A DNA stretch of 64,000 nucleotides from Paenibacillus ehimensis NBRC 15659. GTDB lineage: Bacteria; Bacillota; Bacilli; Paenibacillales; NBRC-103111. The stretch is taken from assembly GCF_004000785.1 (NCBI RefSeq), contig NZ_BILX01000010.1, positions 1 to 64,000 on the forward strand, given 5' to 3'. Made by a program: the position numbers and the translations under genes. Of the stretch, positions 53,004 through 61,797 are shown one piece after another; the stretch's first letter is position 1; every line of letters starts with the position of its first letter. A model generated the notes under the pieces. It had not been told where the DNA came from. It made no database searches and saw nothing but the letters and a program-made list of their open reading frames with translations.

Positions 53004-53987
53004 ATGGGCCGTTTTACGGTAATTGGCGCAGGGGCGCTCGGAACGTTATTCGCAGCCAAGCTGTTTGAGGCGGGACACGAAGTGGAAGTCGTCGTCCGCC
53101 GTGCCGAGCGGCAAGCCGAAATCGAAGCCGCCGGACTGCGCTTGATCGATGCCGTGCCGGGACCGGAGGAAAAAGGTGCCCGCGCGGTGATTACCGCTTT
53201 TCCCCGCGTCAGCCTGTGGGAGGAAAAGGTAGCGTTCGGCGGAAAAGACGGGAGCGGGCCGCATTTTATCCTGCTTGCCGTGAAGCAGTCTGCAATAACC
53301 CGGGAGCTCGGGCTCGAACTCGGTCGGCGCATGTCCCCCTCGGCATGGATCGTCTGCTTGCAGAACGGTATCGGGCATCTGGAGACGCTGACTCCCTACG
53401 TGCCGGCGGAACGGCTGATTTCGGCCGTTACGACGGAAGGCGCGATGATCTCGGCCGCCGGAGAAGCCGTTCATACGGGGAGCGGCACGACCTGGATAGG
53501 GGCAGCAGGAGAGGAAAGAGCCGAGGTGTCGGAAATTGCGCAAAAAAATCTGGTTTATTGGCTGCAATTGGCAGGATTTAGCGCATCCGTGTCGAAAAAC
53601 ATCTCTAGTCGCATTTGGCAAAAGCTTCTTATCAATGCCGTCATTAATCCGCTCACCGCCTTGCTGCGGGTACCGAACGGCGAGCTTCTGAGTTTGCCGG
53701 AAGCCGGGGAGCTGATGCGTGCTTTGTACGAAGAAGGGGTTGCTCTGGCGCGTGCGCTTGACATCCGGCTGGAGCCGGATTTGTGGGAGCAGCTGTTGGA
53801 AGTATGCCGGCGGACGGCTAACAACCGTTCCTCCATGCTTCAGGATATGGCGGCCGGGCGTCGTACGGAGATCGATGCCATTACGGGTGGATTGCTGCGG
53901 GAGGCGGATCGCGGCGGAATAGCGCTTCCGACGCATCTTACCGTATACCGGCTGATCAAGGCGGCGGAAGCCGGATACCGGCCATGA
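53004..53987 (+). CDS. panE: 2-dehydropantoate 2-reductase
   Basis: 327-residue NADPH-dependent enzyme of pantothenate (CoA) synthesis. Rossmann motif FTVIGAGALGTLFAAKLFEAGHEV, LLAVKQ, catalytic Lys in IWQKLLINAVINPLTALL, and the C-terminal NRSSMLQDMAAGRRTEIDAITG. ATG at 53004 is chosen for GGGGGAGAG just upstream. Same position as ylbQ in B. subtilis. Confidence 0.93.
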   Translation: MGRFTVIGAGALGTLFAAKLFEAGHEVEVVVRRAERQAEIEAAGLRLIDAVPGPEEKGARAVITAFPRVSLWEEKVAFGGKDGSGPHFILLAVKQSAITRELGLELGRRMSPSAWIVCLQNGIGHLETLTPYVPAERLISAVTTEGAMISAAGEAVHTGSGTTWIGAAGEERAEVSEIAQKNLVYWLQLAGFSASVSKNISSRIWQKLLINAVINPLTALLRVPNGELLSLPEAGELMRALYEEGVALARALDIRLEPDLWEQLLEVCRRTANNRSSMLQDMAAGRRTEIDAITGGLLREADRGGIALPTHLTVYRLIKAAEAGYRP

Positions 53988-54025
53988 CGGCCGAACAATT
54001 ATCGACTGAAATCGGGTGATATCGC

Positions 54026-54421
54026 TTGAGTGCATTGTTTGGATGGCTGCAGCAGCTTTATACGTTTCTTGCGCTCGTTCCGTTCGTAGCATTTTTCATC
54101 GTATGGGTTGCCGTGTACTATTATACGAAAGACAAACGCAGAGCCACGCATCTCAGTATGGATATCACCACGTTGTTTCTTATTGGCTCCGTTGCGTTCA
54201 TGAGCCGGAATTTGTTCGACTCGGGGATGCTGCTGTGGACGATCGTGCTGCTGTTTCTCGTTGCCGCAGGCTTGCTTGGAAATATGCAAAACCGGCTTAA
54301 AGGGAAAATCGATCTGATCAAAATCGCCAGAACGCTGGGACGGCTTGGCTTTGTGCTGCTGGCGGCCTGCTATGTACTCCTGCTGTTCATCGGCATTGGC
54401 AAATATATGATCAACTCATAG
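54026..54421 (+). CDS. DUF3397-like membrane protein
   Basis: 131 residues with four transmembrane helices (YTFLALVPFVAFFIVWVAVYYY, TTLFLIGSVAFMSRNLF, LLWTIVLLFLVAAGLLGNMQ, LGFVLLAACYVLLLFIGIGKYM). Length and topology fit the DUF3397 family, which lies near this locus in Bacillales. TTG start, 38 bp after panE. Confidence 0.75.
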   Translation: MSALFGWLQQLYTFLALVPFVAFFIVWVAVYYYTKDKRRATHLSMDITTLFLIGSVAFMSRNLFDSGMLLWTIVLLFLVAAGLLGNMQNRLKGKIDLIKIARTLGRLGFVLLAACYVLLLFIGIGKYMINS

Positions 54422-54434
54422 AAGAGATGAAGGA

Positions 54435-54572
54435 ATGAACGTACATAATTTGATGGAAGACGCGGCCTGCCTCCCAAGTACGTCTCAACGACAAAAAGGC
54501 GAGGTGTTTACCAAAGGCGGACAAAGTGCTGCATTCGGAACGCAAACCCGAGCCGGTAGAATGAATGAATAA
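54435..54572 (+). CDS. Possible small protein (45 residues)
   Basis: ATG frame of 45 codons, beginning MNVHNLMEDAACLPSTS and ending in TAA, preceded by GAAGAGATGAAGGA. It lies just after the DUF3397-like gene and before a terminator. Composition is hydrophilic and not low-complexity, but there is no homology I recognise, and the ribosome-binding spacing is imperfect. It may be chance. Confidence 0.25.
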   Translation: MNVHNLMEDAACLPSTSQRQKGEVFTKGGQSAAFGTQTRAGRMNE

Positions 54573-54589
54573 AATGCTGCCATTTTTGA

Positions 54590-54619
54590 GAGCCTAATCC
54601 AAAAGGCTCCTTATTTTTT
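54590..54619 (+). terminator. Terminator before the opp operon
   Basis: GAGCCT (54590-54595) / AGGCTC (54604-54609), then CTTATTTTTT. The AT-rich gap from here to 54881 holds the opp promoter region. Confidence 0.85.
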
Positions 54620-54691
54620 GTAATTAAACTACGGAAAGTGATATAATAATACTAAAAACTACAGAAAATGGCCGTATTCCAAAAATAAGAC

Positions 54692-54720
54692 TAGATTTTA
54701 TTAACCCCTGGTTGTATAAT
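54692..54720 (+). promoter_or_regulatory. Candidate promoter of oppABCDF
   Basis: -10 TATAAT (54715-54720), 17-bp spacer, weak -35 TAGATT (54692-54697). It gives a long leader of about 155 nt to oppA. Confidence 0.45.
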
Positions 54721-54727
54721 TTCTATT

Positions 54728-54741
54728 TGGTAACGGTTTCA
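54728..54741 (+). promoter_or_regulatory. cre-like CcpA operator
   Basis: TGGTAACGGTTTCA fits the catabolite-responsive element pattern TGWNANCGNTNWCA with one mismatch. It starts 7 bp after the -10 box, a repression position. Confidence 0.45.
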
Positions 54742-54817
54742 TCGTAGAGGGTCTTTACTTTTCCGCTAGAATCCTATATCATCAAAGGGTGTTATGTTAG
54801 GTGTGAATTCTGTGTCA

Positions 54818-54829
54818 TGTTATATAACA
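54818..54829. promoter_or_regulatory. Palindromic site upstream of oppA
   Basis: TGTTATATAACA is a perfect 12-bp palindrome 52 bp before the oppA start. GTGTTAT at 54789-54795 also faces ATAACAC (54824-54830). Possible regulator site or leader hairpin. Confidence 0.35.
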
Positions 54830-54881
54830 CGACAAGAATTAACATATACTTACATAAATTAAAAAGGAGGAAGTCATTTTC

Positions 54882-56546
54882 ATGAAGTATAACAAGCTTC
54901 TTGTCCTGGCATCGGTTACCGCTATGCTTGGTACCACCGTTGCCGGCTGTTCAGGCAACACGGATAGCAATCAGCAAGCAGGGGGCGCAGACAATAAAAA
55001 AGCTCCGGCTCAAGAAATCAGAATCAACCTCGCGGCAGAACCGCCGGCGATCGATAGCTCCATCGCAACGACAAACCCTTCTTTTACAATTCTTAATGCG
55101 GTGAACGAAGGTTTGTACCGTTTGGATGCGGAAGGCAAGCCGCAACCGGGACTTGCGAAAGAGCTTCCGAAAATTTCTCCGGACGGCCTCGTATATACGA
55201 TCACGCTTCGCGACGGTTTGACATGGGCCGACGGCTCCCCGCTGAAAGCAAGCGATTTTGTATGGGCTTTCCAACGCACTTTGGACCCGGCGACAAAAGC
55301 GAAATACGCGACCATGCTTTCCTGGATCAAGGGCGGAACCGCTTTGAACAAAGCGAAGCCGGAAGAAGTGGAAGCGAAAAAAGCCGAGTTGGGCGTAAAA
55401 GCAAAAGACGACAAAACGCTTGAAATTACTCTTGAAAGACCGGTTGCGTTCTTTACCGACCAATTGGCTAACCCGCTTTTCTTCCCGCAAAAGCCGGATT
55501 TTGTCAAAGCGCAAGGCGACAAAAACGGCGCAGATGCCGACAAAATTATCGGCGCAGGACCGTTCAAAATGGAAAAATGGGATCACGAGCAGCAAATCGT
55601 TCTCGTGAAGAACGACAAATATTGGGATGCTGCAAACGTGAAACTGGAGAAAGTAACCGTCAACGTGGTGAAAGACGCGAACACGGCCCTCAACATGTAC
55701 GAGACGGACCAAGTCGATTTGACGGAGCTTCGCGGCGAGCAGGCTAAAGCTTACCAAGGCAAGCCGGACTTGACGCTGAAGAAAGAATTTGTAACAGGCT
55801 ACCTGATGTTCCACAATTCGAAATTCCCGGCGTTTGCGAACGTGAAAATCCGTCAAGCTCTCGGCATGGCGATTGACCGCAAAGCCTACAACGAAGTTGT
55901 CAACGGGGGAACGTCCATTCCTTCGACAGGTCTGGTTCCGGTAACCGTTCTTGACGGCAACAAGCAGGAATTCCGCAAAGTAGCGGGTGATACTCAACCT
56001 GCTTACGATGTGGCAAAAGCGAAGCAGCTTCTGGCTGAAGGCTTGAAAGAACTGAACATGACTTCCTTGCCGAAATTCAAGCTGACGGCTGACGATACCG
56101 AAGGCGCGAAAAAGACGATCGAGTTCATTCAAGCTCAATGGAAGCAGAACCTCGGGGTTGAAGTCGACGGCGAGCCGCTGCCGTTCGCACTGCGCGTGAA
56201 AAACATGCAGGAAAACAACTTCGACGCTTTGTTTGCGCTGTGGGGCGCCGACTACAACGATCCGATGACGTTCCTTGACATGTGGTTATCCGATAACAAA
56301 TCCTTCAACTATGTCGGATACAACAGCAAAGCGTATGACGATCTGGTCAAAGCCGCAGACAAAGAAGTCGACTTGGCGAAACGTTCGAAAATGCTGATTG
56401 ACGCCGAGAAGCAGCTGATGGCCGATCTTCCGATTTCCCCGCTCTACTTCCGTACAAGACCTTACGCGAAGAAACCGAACGTAGAAGGCCTGGTTTTGCC
56501 GCCTATGTCCAAAGAGTGGGAGCTGAAGTGGGTTACCATTAAGTAA
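54882..56546 (+). CDS. oppA: Oligopeptide ABC transporter, substrate-binding lipoprotein
   Basis: 554 residues. Lipoprotein signal with lipobox VAGC, then a family 5 solute-binding protein: INLAAEPPAIDSSIAT, SPDGLVYTITLRDGLTWADGSPLKASDFVWAFQRTLDPATKA, and ALFALWGADYNDPMTFLDMW, as in OppA/DppE. It captures peptides outside the membrane. Strong AAAGGAGGAAG site. A terminator and large hairpin follow before oppB, so it is probably more abundant than the other subunits. Confidence 0.95.
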   Translation: MKYNKLLVLASVTAMLGTTVAGCSGNTDSNQQAGGADNKKAPAQEIRINLAAEPPAIDSSIATTNPSFTILNAVNEGLYRLDAEGKPQPGLAKELPKISPDGLVYTITLRDGLTWADGSPLKASDFVWAFQRTLDPATKAKYATMLSWIKGGTALNKAKPEEVEAKKAELGVKAKDDKTLEITLERPVAFFTDQLANPLFFPQKPDFVKAQGDKNGADADKIIGAGPFKMEKWDHEQQIVLVKNDKYWDAANVKLEKVTVNVVKDANTALNMYETDQVDLTELRGEQAKAYQGKPDLTLKKEFVTGYLMFHNSKFPAFANVKIRQALGMAIDRKAYNEVVNGGTSIPSTGLVPVTVLDGNKQEFRKVAGDTQPAYDVAKAKQLLAEGLKELNMTSLPKFKLTADDTEGAKKTIEFIQAQWKQNLGVEVDGEPLPFALRVKNMQENNFDALFALWGADYNDPMTFLDMWLSDNKSFNYVGYNSKAYDDLVKAADKEVDLAKRSKMLIDAEKQLMADLPISPLYFRTRPYAKKPNVEGLVLPPMSKEWELKWVTIK

Positions 56547-56596
56547 TCCATTTCTCCGGATGAACCATAGTAAGTAGTGGCTGATTCGTCAACGAG

Positions 56597-56634
56597 GGGG
56601 CCGTTCTGATCTTTGGAACGGCTCCGATTTTTTC
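56597..56634 (+). terminator. Intra-operon terminator after oppA
   Basis: GGGGCCGTTC (56597-56606) / GAACGGCTCC (56616-56625), one mismatch, then GATTTTTTC. Likely partial, to balance binding protein and membrane subunits. Confidence 0.8.
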
Positions 56635-56670
56635 TGTAACGCAGTTCCCCTCTGTTCGGAGGAAGCGGAG

Positions 56671-56721
56671 CTGCTTCGCAAACATAGTCTTGCCTTGGAT
56701 CGGTCTATGCTTGCGAAGCAG
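56671..56721. repeat. Inverted repeat between oppA and oppB
   Basis: CTGCTTCGCAA (56671-56681) pairs perfectly with TTGCGAAGCAG (56711-56721), with an additional ATAG/CTAT inner pair. There is no T-run, so it is a hairpin for RNA stability or processing rather than a terminator. The gap otherwise has no gene. Confidence 0.8.
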
Positions 56722-56794
56722 TTCGGCTGTTTCCAATCGAGCCTTTTCGAGCCTTGCTGCTTGTCCTTGTTTGAATTAGTTCAGGAGGTGTACC

Positions 56795-57730
56795 ATGCTT
56801 CGCTATTTGCTGCGTCGTCTGGTTTATATGGTAATTACCTTGTGGTTGGTTGTCACCTTCACGTTCGTGTTGATGAAAAACTTGCCAGGGGATCCGTTTG
56901 GGGAAGATTCGCAAAAATTGACGATTGAGCAAAGAAAGCTGCTCTATGCTCAATACGGTCTGGACCAACCGATTTGGAAGCAGTACGTGAAATACATGAA
57001 TAACGTGCTTCACGGCGATTTGGGCGTGTCCTTCCAGTTCCCGACGCGTAAAGTCACGGACATTATTCATCAAGCGTTCCCGGCTTCGCTGGAGCTCGGC
57101 TTGTGGGCATTGGCGATCGCGATTACGGTCGGATTGATTCTCGGCATTATCGCGGCTTTGAATCATAACAAGGGCCTCGATGTCACGGCGATGTTTACGG
57201 CAATTGTCGGTATCTCGATTCCATCCTTCGTTCTCGGACCCTTGCTGTCTTATTTTGTCGGCGTGAAGCTAGGCTGGCTGCCTCCGGGGATGTGGACAGG
57301 GGCGTCATCCAGGGTACTGCCTTCCATTGCCTTATCGTTCGGTACGATTGCAATCCTTGCCCGGCTCATGCGGACGTCCATGCTGGACGTGCTGAATCAG
57401 GATTATATCAAGACGGCGAAAGCCAAAGGGTTGTCTCAGCCCGCCATCGTTCTTAAGCATACAATCCGCAATGCGATCCTTCCGGTTGTTACCGTGCTGG
57501 GTCCTGTATTCGTCGGTTTGATCACCGGTACGCTGGTTGTGGAGCAAATTTTCGTCGTACCCGGCTTAGGGAAGCACTTTGTTCAATCCATTTATTCCAA
57601 CGATTACACCATGATTACAGGATTGACCATTTTCTATGCGTTTATTCTTGTCATCGTGCTCTTTATTACCGATGTTGTCTACGGTCTGATCGACCCGCGC
57701 ATTCGTTTGGTTAAGGGAGGTAGCAAGTAA
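56795..57730 (+). CDS. oppB: Oligopeptide ABC transporter permease OppB
   Basis: 311 residues, six transmembrane helices. MLRYLLRRLVYMVITLWLVVTFTFVLM start and EAA-type loop KTAKAKGLSQPAIVLKHTIRNAILPV are typical of OppB/DppB. AGGAGG precedes the ATG. Its stop overlaps the oppC start by one base. Confidence 0.95.
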   Translation: MLRYLLRRLVYMVITLWLVVTFTFVLMKNLPGDPFGEDSQKLTIEQRKLLYAQYGLDQPIWKQYVKYMNNVLHGDLGVSFQFPTRKVTDIIHQAFPASLELGLWALAIAITVGLILGIIAALNHNKGLDVTAMFTAIVGISIPSFVLGPLLSYFVGVKLGWLPPGMWTGASSRVLPSIALSFGTIAILARLMRTSMLDVLNQDYIKTAKAKGLSQPAIVLKHTIRNAILPVVTVLGPVFVGLITGTLVVEQIFVVPGLGKHFVQSIYSNDYTMITGLTIFYAFILVIVLFITDVVYGLIDPRIRLVKGGSK

Positions 57731-58644
57731 TGCAGATGTCCAAAGACCTGTTCCAGCCGGTTGTCCGAGAGCAAGTCGGCCGGGAAGCTGTCGTCCGCCC
57801 TTCCATGAATTACTGGCAGGATGCGTGGAGAAGACTCAAGAAAAACAAGCTGGCCATGTTCGGCATGACAACGCTTGTCATCATGATTTTGCTCGCTACG
57901 TTCGGACCGATTTTTTCGAGCTACGACTATGCGACGCAAAACTACGATATCAAAAACCTGCCGCCTTCCGCAGCGCACTGGTTCGGAACCGACGATTTCG
58001 GGCGCGACCTGTGGGTACGCGTATGGTGGGGAACGCGGATTTCGCTCGCCATCGGGATTATTGCCGCCCTGCTGGACCTCGTATTCGGAGTTATTTACGG
58101 GGGCGTTTCGGCCTACTACGGAGGCCGGGTGGACGATATCATGCAGCGTATTATCGAAATCATTCACTCCATCCCGTTTCTTCTGATCTCGATCCTGCTG
58201 ATCATCGTTATCGGTCCGGGCTTCTTAACGATCATCATCGCTTATGCCATTACCGGTTGGGTGCCGATGGCGCGGCTGGTCCGCGGTCAAGTTCTGACCT
58301 TGAAGGAGCAGGAGTACGTGCTTGCGGCCAGAACGCTGGGCGCAGGAGGCGCGCGCATTATTTTCCGCCATTTGGTACCGAATGCGCTTAGCTTGATCAT
58401 CGTGCAAATTACGTTTATCGTTCCTTCGGCTATTTTCGTCGAAGCGTTCCTGAGCTTTATCGGTCTCGGAATTCGCGTGCCGCTCGCTTCGCTCGGTTCG
58501 CTGTTGTCCGACGGGGCCAACTCGATTCGTTATTTCCCGCACCGGGTTATTTTCCCGACGATTGTTTTCAGCTTGATCCTGATGAGCTTCAACCTGCTCG
58601 GTGACGGCCTTCGCGATGCGCTCGATCCGAAGATGAGGAAGTAA
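57730..58644 (+). CDS. oppC: Oligopeptide ABC transporter permease OppC
   Basis: 304 residues. N-terminal cytoplasmic segment SMNYWQDAWRRLKKNKLAMFGM, then six helices; HWFGTDDFGRDLWVRVWWGTRISL and the EAA loop AARTLGAGGARIIFRHLVPNALSL are OppC hallmarks. One-base overlap with oppB; GGGAGG upstream. Confidence 0.95.
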   Translation: MQMSKDLFQPVVREQVGREAVVRPSMNYWQDAWRRLKKNKLAMFGMTTLVIMILLATFGPIFSSYDYATQNYDIKNLPPSAAHWFGTDDFGRDLWVRVWWGTRISLAIGIIAALLDLVFGVIYGGVSAYYGGRVDDIMQRIIEIIHSIPFLLISILLIIVIGPGFLTIIIAYAITGWVPMARLVRGQVLTLKEQEYVLAARTLGAGGARIIFRHLVPNALSLIIVQITFIVPSAIFVEAFLSFIGLGIRVPLASLGSLLSDGANSIRYFPHRVIFPTIVFSLILMSFNLLGDGLRDALDPKMRK

Positions 58645-58660
58645 GGAGGGTGCCCAAATC

Positions 58661-59686
58661 ATGAGCAAAAATATATTGGAGGTTCGCGACCTCAGAGTAT
58701 CGTTTCGCACCTATGCCGGTGAAGTGCAGGCCGTTCGCGGCGTTTCCTTCGACCTCAAAAAAGGGGAAGTGCTTGCCATCGTAGGCGAATCCGGCTGCGG
58801 CAAATCGGTTACGGCCCAAACGATTATGCGGCTCATTCCGACGCCTCCGAGCATGATCAAGAGCGGATCGATCAAATTCGACGGCAAAACGGAAATTACC
58901 AAAATTTCAAATAAAGAAATGGAAAAAATCCGCGGCTCCGAAATGGGAATGATTTTCCAGGACCCGATGACTTCGCTTAACCCGACGATGACGATCGGGA
59001 AGCAAATCGCCGAAGGGCTCATTAAGCATCAGGGCTTAAGCGCAAGCGAGGCGCGGAAGCGTGCCGTCGATATTTTGAGAATGGTCGGCATTTCCAATCC
59101 GGAAGGCCGGATCAGCCAATATCCTCACGAATTTTCCGGCGGGATGCGCCAGCGCGTCATGATTGCGATCGCGCTTGCCTGCAATCCGAAGCTGCTTATT
59201 GCCGACGAGCCGACAACGGCGCTAGACGTAACGATCCAGGCGCAAATTATCGAGCTGATGAAGAAGCTGTCCGAGCAGACGCATGCCTCAATTATCGTGA
59301 TTACGCATGACCTTGGGGTCGTTGCGGAAATGGCGCAGCGCGTTATTGTCATGTATGCCGGCAAAGTCGTAGAGCAGGGCACGGTAGATGAGCTGTTCTA
59401 CGATTCGAAACATCCGTATACCTGGGGCTTGCTTCGTTCCGTTCCGCGTCTGGACCAAGATAAGGACGGCGAATTGGTGCCGATTCCGGGAACGCCGCCG
59501 GACCTGTTTGCCCCGCCGAAAGGCTGCGCTTTTGCCGCGCGTTGTCCTTACGCCATGAAAGCCTGTCTGGAAGTCGATCCTGAGCATACGAAGCTTTCCG
59601 AGACGCATTCGGCGGCCTGCTGGCTCCTGCATCCCGATGCGCCTAAAGTAGAGCGACCTGTAGAAGCTGGAGGTGCGGCACGATGA
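58661..59686 (+). CDS. oppD: Oligopeptide ABC transporter ATPase OppD
   Basis: 341 residues. Walker [11 protein letters not shown], signature [15 protein letters not shown], Walker [13 protein letters not shown], switch His in VITHDLGVV. The C-terminal Cys-rich tail ([15 protein letters not shown]...HSAACW) is the oligopeptide/dipeptide transporter iron-sulfur-like motif. AAGGAGG site. Overlaps oppF by 4 bp (ATGA). Confidence 0.96.
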   Translation: MSKNILEVRDLRVSFRTYAGEVQAVRGVSFDLKKGEVLAIVGESGCGKSVTAQTIMRLIPTPPSMIKSGSIKFDGKTEITKISNKEMEKIRGSEMGMIFQDPMTSLNPTMTIGKQIAEGLIKHQGLSASEARKRAVDILRMVGISNPEGRISQYPHEFSGGMRQRVMIAIALACNPKLLIADEPTTALDVTIQAQIIELMKKLSEQTHASIIVITHDLGVVAEMAQRVIVMYAGKVVEQGTVDELFYDSKHPYTWGLLRSVPRLDQDKDGELVPIPGTPPDLFAPPKGCAFAARCPYAMKACLEVDPEHTKLSETHSAACWLLHPDAPKVERPVEAGGAAR

Positions 59687-60639
59687 AGGGCAATCCAATT
59701 TTGGAAGTACGCGATTTGCAAAAACACTTTCACTTGGGCGGCGGCAAAACGTTAAAAGCCGTTGACAAGCTTAATATTTCGATCGCCCGCGGTGAAACGT
59801 TCGGCTTGGTGGGCGAGTCCGGCTGCGGCAAGTCGACGGCCGGACGCACGATTATCCGTCTCTATGAAGCGACGGGCGGCGAAGTGCTGTTCAATGGCGA
59901 GAACGTGCATAAGCTGCGCGGAAACAAGCTGCAGGAGTTCCGCCGTCATATGCAGATGGTGTTCCAAGATCCGTACGCCTCCTTGAACCCGCGGATGACG
60001 GTCGGCAACATTATTGCCGAAGGACTCGACATTCATGGCCTTGCCGACGGCAAACAGCGCAAGCAGCGCGTAAGCGAGCTGCTTAATGCGGTAGGTCTGA
60101 ACGAGGAGCATGCGAGCCGCTTCCCGCACGAATTTTCGGGCGGACAGCGTCAGCGGATCGGCATTGCCCGGGCGCTGGCGATCGAGCCTCAATTCATCAT
60201 TGCGGACGAACCGATTTCCGCGCTGGACGTGTCCGTTCAGGCGCAGGTCGTCAACCTGTTCAAGAAGCTGCAAAAAGAGCGCGGTCTGACCTACCTGTTC
60301 ATCGCGCACGATCTTGCGATGGTGAAGCATATTTCCGACCGGATCGGTGTGATGTATCTCGGCAAGCTGGTCGAGGTGACGACCTCCGAGGAGCTGTATG
60401 CGAATCCGCTGCATCCTTACACGCAATCGCTGCTGTCCGCGATCCCGATTCCGGACCCGGAGGTGGAGCGTACCCGCGAGCGGATCATTCTGGAAGGCGA
60501 AATTCCAAGTCCGCTGAATCCGCCGAGCGGCTGCCCGTTCCGAACCCGCTGCCCGAAGGCGATGCCGGAATGCGCGGCAAGCATGCCGGAGTTCAAGGAA
60601 GTTCAACCTGGTCACTTTACAGCCTGCCATTTATATTAA
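59683..60639 (+). CDS. oppF: Oligopeptide ABC transporter ATPase OppF
   Basis: 318 residues. Walker [13 protein letters not shown], signature [15 protein letters not shown], Walker [14 protein letters not shown], switch His in FIAHDLAMV, and C-terminal [14 protein letters not shown]. Completes the OppD/OppF heterodimer that powers peptide uptake. GGAGG upstream within oppD. Confidence 0.96.
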   Translation: MKGNPILEVRDLQKHFHLGGGKTLKAVDKLNISIARGETFGLVGESGCGKSTAGRTIIRLYEATGGEVLFNGENVHKLRGNKLQEFRRHMQMVFQDPYASLNPRMTVGNIIAEGLDIHGLADGKQRKQRVSELLNAVGLNEEHASRFPHEFSGGQRQRIGIARALAIEPQFIIADEPISALDVSVQAQVVNLFKKLQKERGLTYLFIAHDLAMVKHISDRIGVMYLGKLVEVTTSEELYANPLHPYTQSLLSAIPIPDPEVERTRERIILEGEIPSPLNPPSGCPFRTRCPKAMPECAASMPEFKEVQPGHFTACHLY

Positions 60640-60646
60640 CCTTGGG

Positions 60647-60675
60647 AGCCTCTGCATGTGCAGGGGCTTTTTAAC
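60647..60675 (+). terminator. Terminator of the opp operon
   Basis: AGCCTCTGCA / TGCAGGGGCT stem with a 2-nt loop, followed by TTTTT. Confidence 0.88.
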
Positions 60676-60776
60676 TATAACGAAACGATCCGGAGCCGTC
60701 GGATGTTTGAGCTGCCGCAAGTCGATAAGTAGCTTGCGAGAATTAAAGTTAAAGCCGCATAAGTAGGCTTGAAAAA

Positions 60777-60832
60777 AGGACTGGGGTTTACAGGAGAGCT
60801 TTTGCTTCCCGGTAGAACCCAGTCCTATTTTT
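60777..60832 (+). terminator. Orphan terminator-like hairpin
   Basis: AGGACTGGG (60777-60785) / CCCAGTCCT (60818-60826), then ATTTTTAA. There is no gene between it and the preceding opp terminator. A weak A-run on the left (AAAAAA at 60772-60777) means it could also end the minus-strand lipoprotein gene. Confidence 0.7.
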
Positions 60833-60868
60833 AATCCGCATCATATATCGGTAAAATGGTCCATTCGT

Positions 60869-61315
60869 TTAAGCTTTTTTCGGCAATAACGGAATGATGG
60901 CCTCTTTTTTGGTTTTGTTTGTTTTTAAGGAGTAAGTAACTGTTAAAGAAAAGTGATCTGTTTTAAAATAATTAGCGGGAATTTCCAGAGTAGTGGTTAG
61001 GTCTGACTTTTCATTAATTGCTGTTGATTCTACTGTTAAGCAATTTTGTTGATCAAGTTTAGCTGAAGGTTGTTTTTCATACGAAACAAAAGAGCCGCAA
61101 TCCGCATAAATATTCATCTCCTCATTTGTCTTGTTAGTAATTCTTATTTTTGCTTTGAACGATGAATCCGTTGGCGTGCCCTGTGCTTCAGCGGTGATAT
61201 GGATGAAATCATTGTCGTACACCCCAGTATAATGGGTATTCCATCCATTTATAACATGATTGCTGCATCCTGCCTGCAGAGATAGAATAATAAGCGCGAT
61301 CAAAAAAAGTCTCAT
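60869..61315 (-). CDS. Small lipoprotein of unknown function, AT-rich
   Basis: 148 residues. MRLFLIALIILSLQAGC is a lipoprotein signal with lipobox LQAGC. The mature part is a beta-sandwich-like domain with two further Cys (DCGSF, QNC) that could form a disulfide, rich in Thr, Lys and Asn. AGGAGATTTA precedes the ATG. The codon usage and AT content differ strongly from the flanking genes, suggesting recent acquisition. No family recognised. Confidence 0.75.
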   Translation of the reverse strand: MRLFLIALIILSLQAGCSNHVINGWNTHYTGVYDNDFIHITAEAQGTPTDSSFKAKIRITNKTNEEMNIYADCGSFVSYEKQPSAKLDQQNCLTVESTAINEKSDLTTTLEIPANYFKTDHFSLTVTYSLKTNKTKKEAIIPLLPKKA

Positions 61316-61431
61316 TAAATCTCCTGTGTTTTTTTTAAAATATTAGGTAACATGGGAAAATAATTCATGCTGACTGCTTCGATGTATGTGAATTACCTAA
61401 CTTTATGGAAATTAATTTTTTGTGTTAATAA

Positions 61432-61575
61432 TTAATAAGTTATTTCTATCGAGTAATTGAGAGCATCATTAAAGGAACGTACTGCAAGAATATATTGACC
61501 TCCAGCTGGATTGCTTAAAGCGATACTATCTTGTGGTATCGATTCCATAATTGGTTTTATTTTATAATAAAATAC
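61432..61575 (-). pseudogene. Remnant of a protein C-terminus
   Basis: A minus-strand frame of 47 codons ending in TAA, containing KPIMESIPQDSIALSNPAGG then QYILAVRSFNDALNYSIEITY. The hydrophobic alternation and the PAGGQYILAVRS...YSIEI pattern look like the end of a bacterial PPC-type beta domain. A stop codon lies at its upstream edge and no ribosome-binding site precedes the internal ATG, so it is probably a decayed fragment. Confidence 0.35.
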
Positions 61576-61728
61576 TCATTTTGTAAATTGAAAGAGAAGA
61601 AAGTAATAAGTTTTGAAGAGCAACCCTTTTTTGCGCTTGGTCTCAGGTCAATTGGCCTCTTTTTATCTGAAGATAATCAAGTAAGAAAAAAAGTAGTTCT
61701 TTTTGACGATTTCTCGGATCACGTGTAA
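61531..61728 (+). CDS. Doubtful small ORF in the AT-rich patch
   Basis: 65 codons from TTG. The second half (VISFEEQPFFALGLRSIGLF...VVLFDDFSDHV) looks protein-like, the first half much less so. No ribosome-binding site. It overlaps the opposite-strand remnant. Either a fragment of an unrecognised gene or chance. The rest of the 61316-61797 gap shows no further gene. Confidence 0.2.
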   Translation: MWYRFHNWFYFIIKYSFCKLKEKKVISFEEQPFFALGLRSIGLFLSEDNQVRKKVVLFDDFSDHV

Positions 61729-61797
61729 AATAATAATGCTTATGTTGTTTACAAACCAGAAGTGACTTACATTTTAAAAGGAAGGGTGGCGGGCGGA

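Noticed and set aside
54951-56138. Minus-strand frame of 395 codons opposite oppA
   Set aside because: Antisense to a complete substrate-binding lipoprotein, with Phe/Arg-rich shadow composition.
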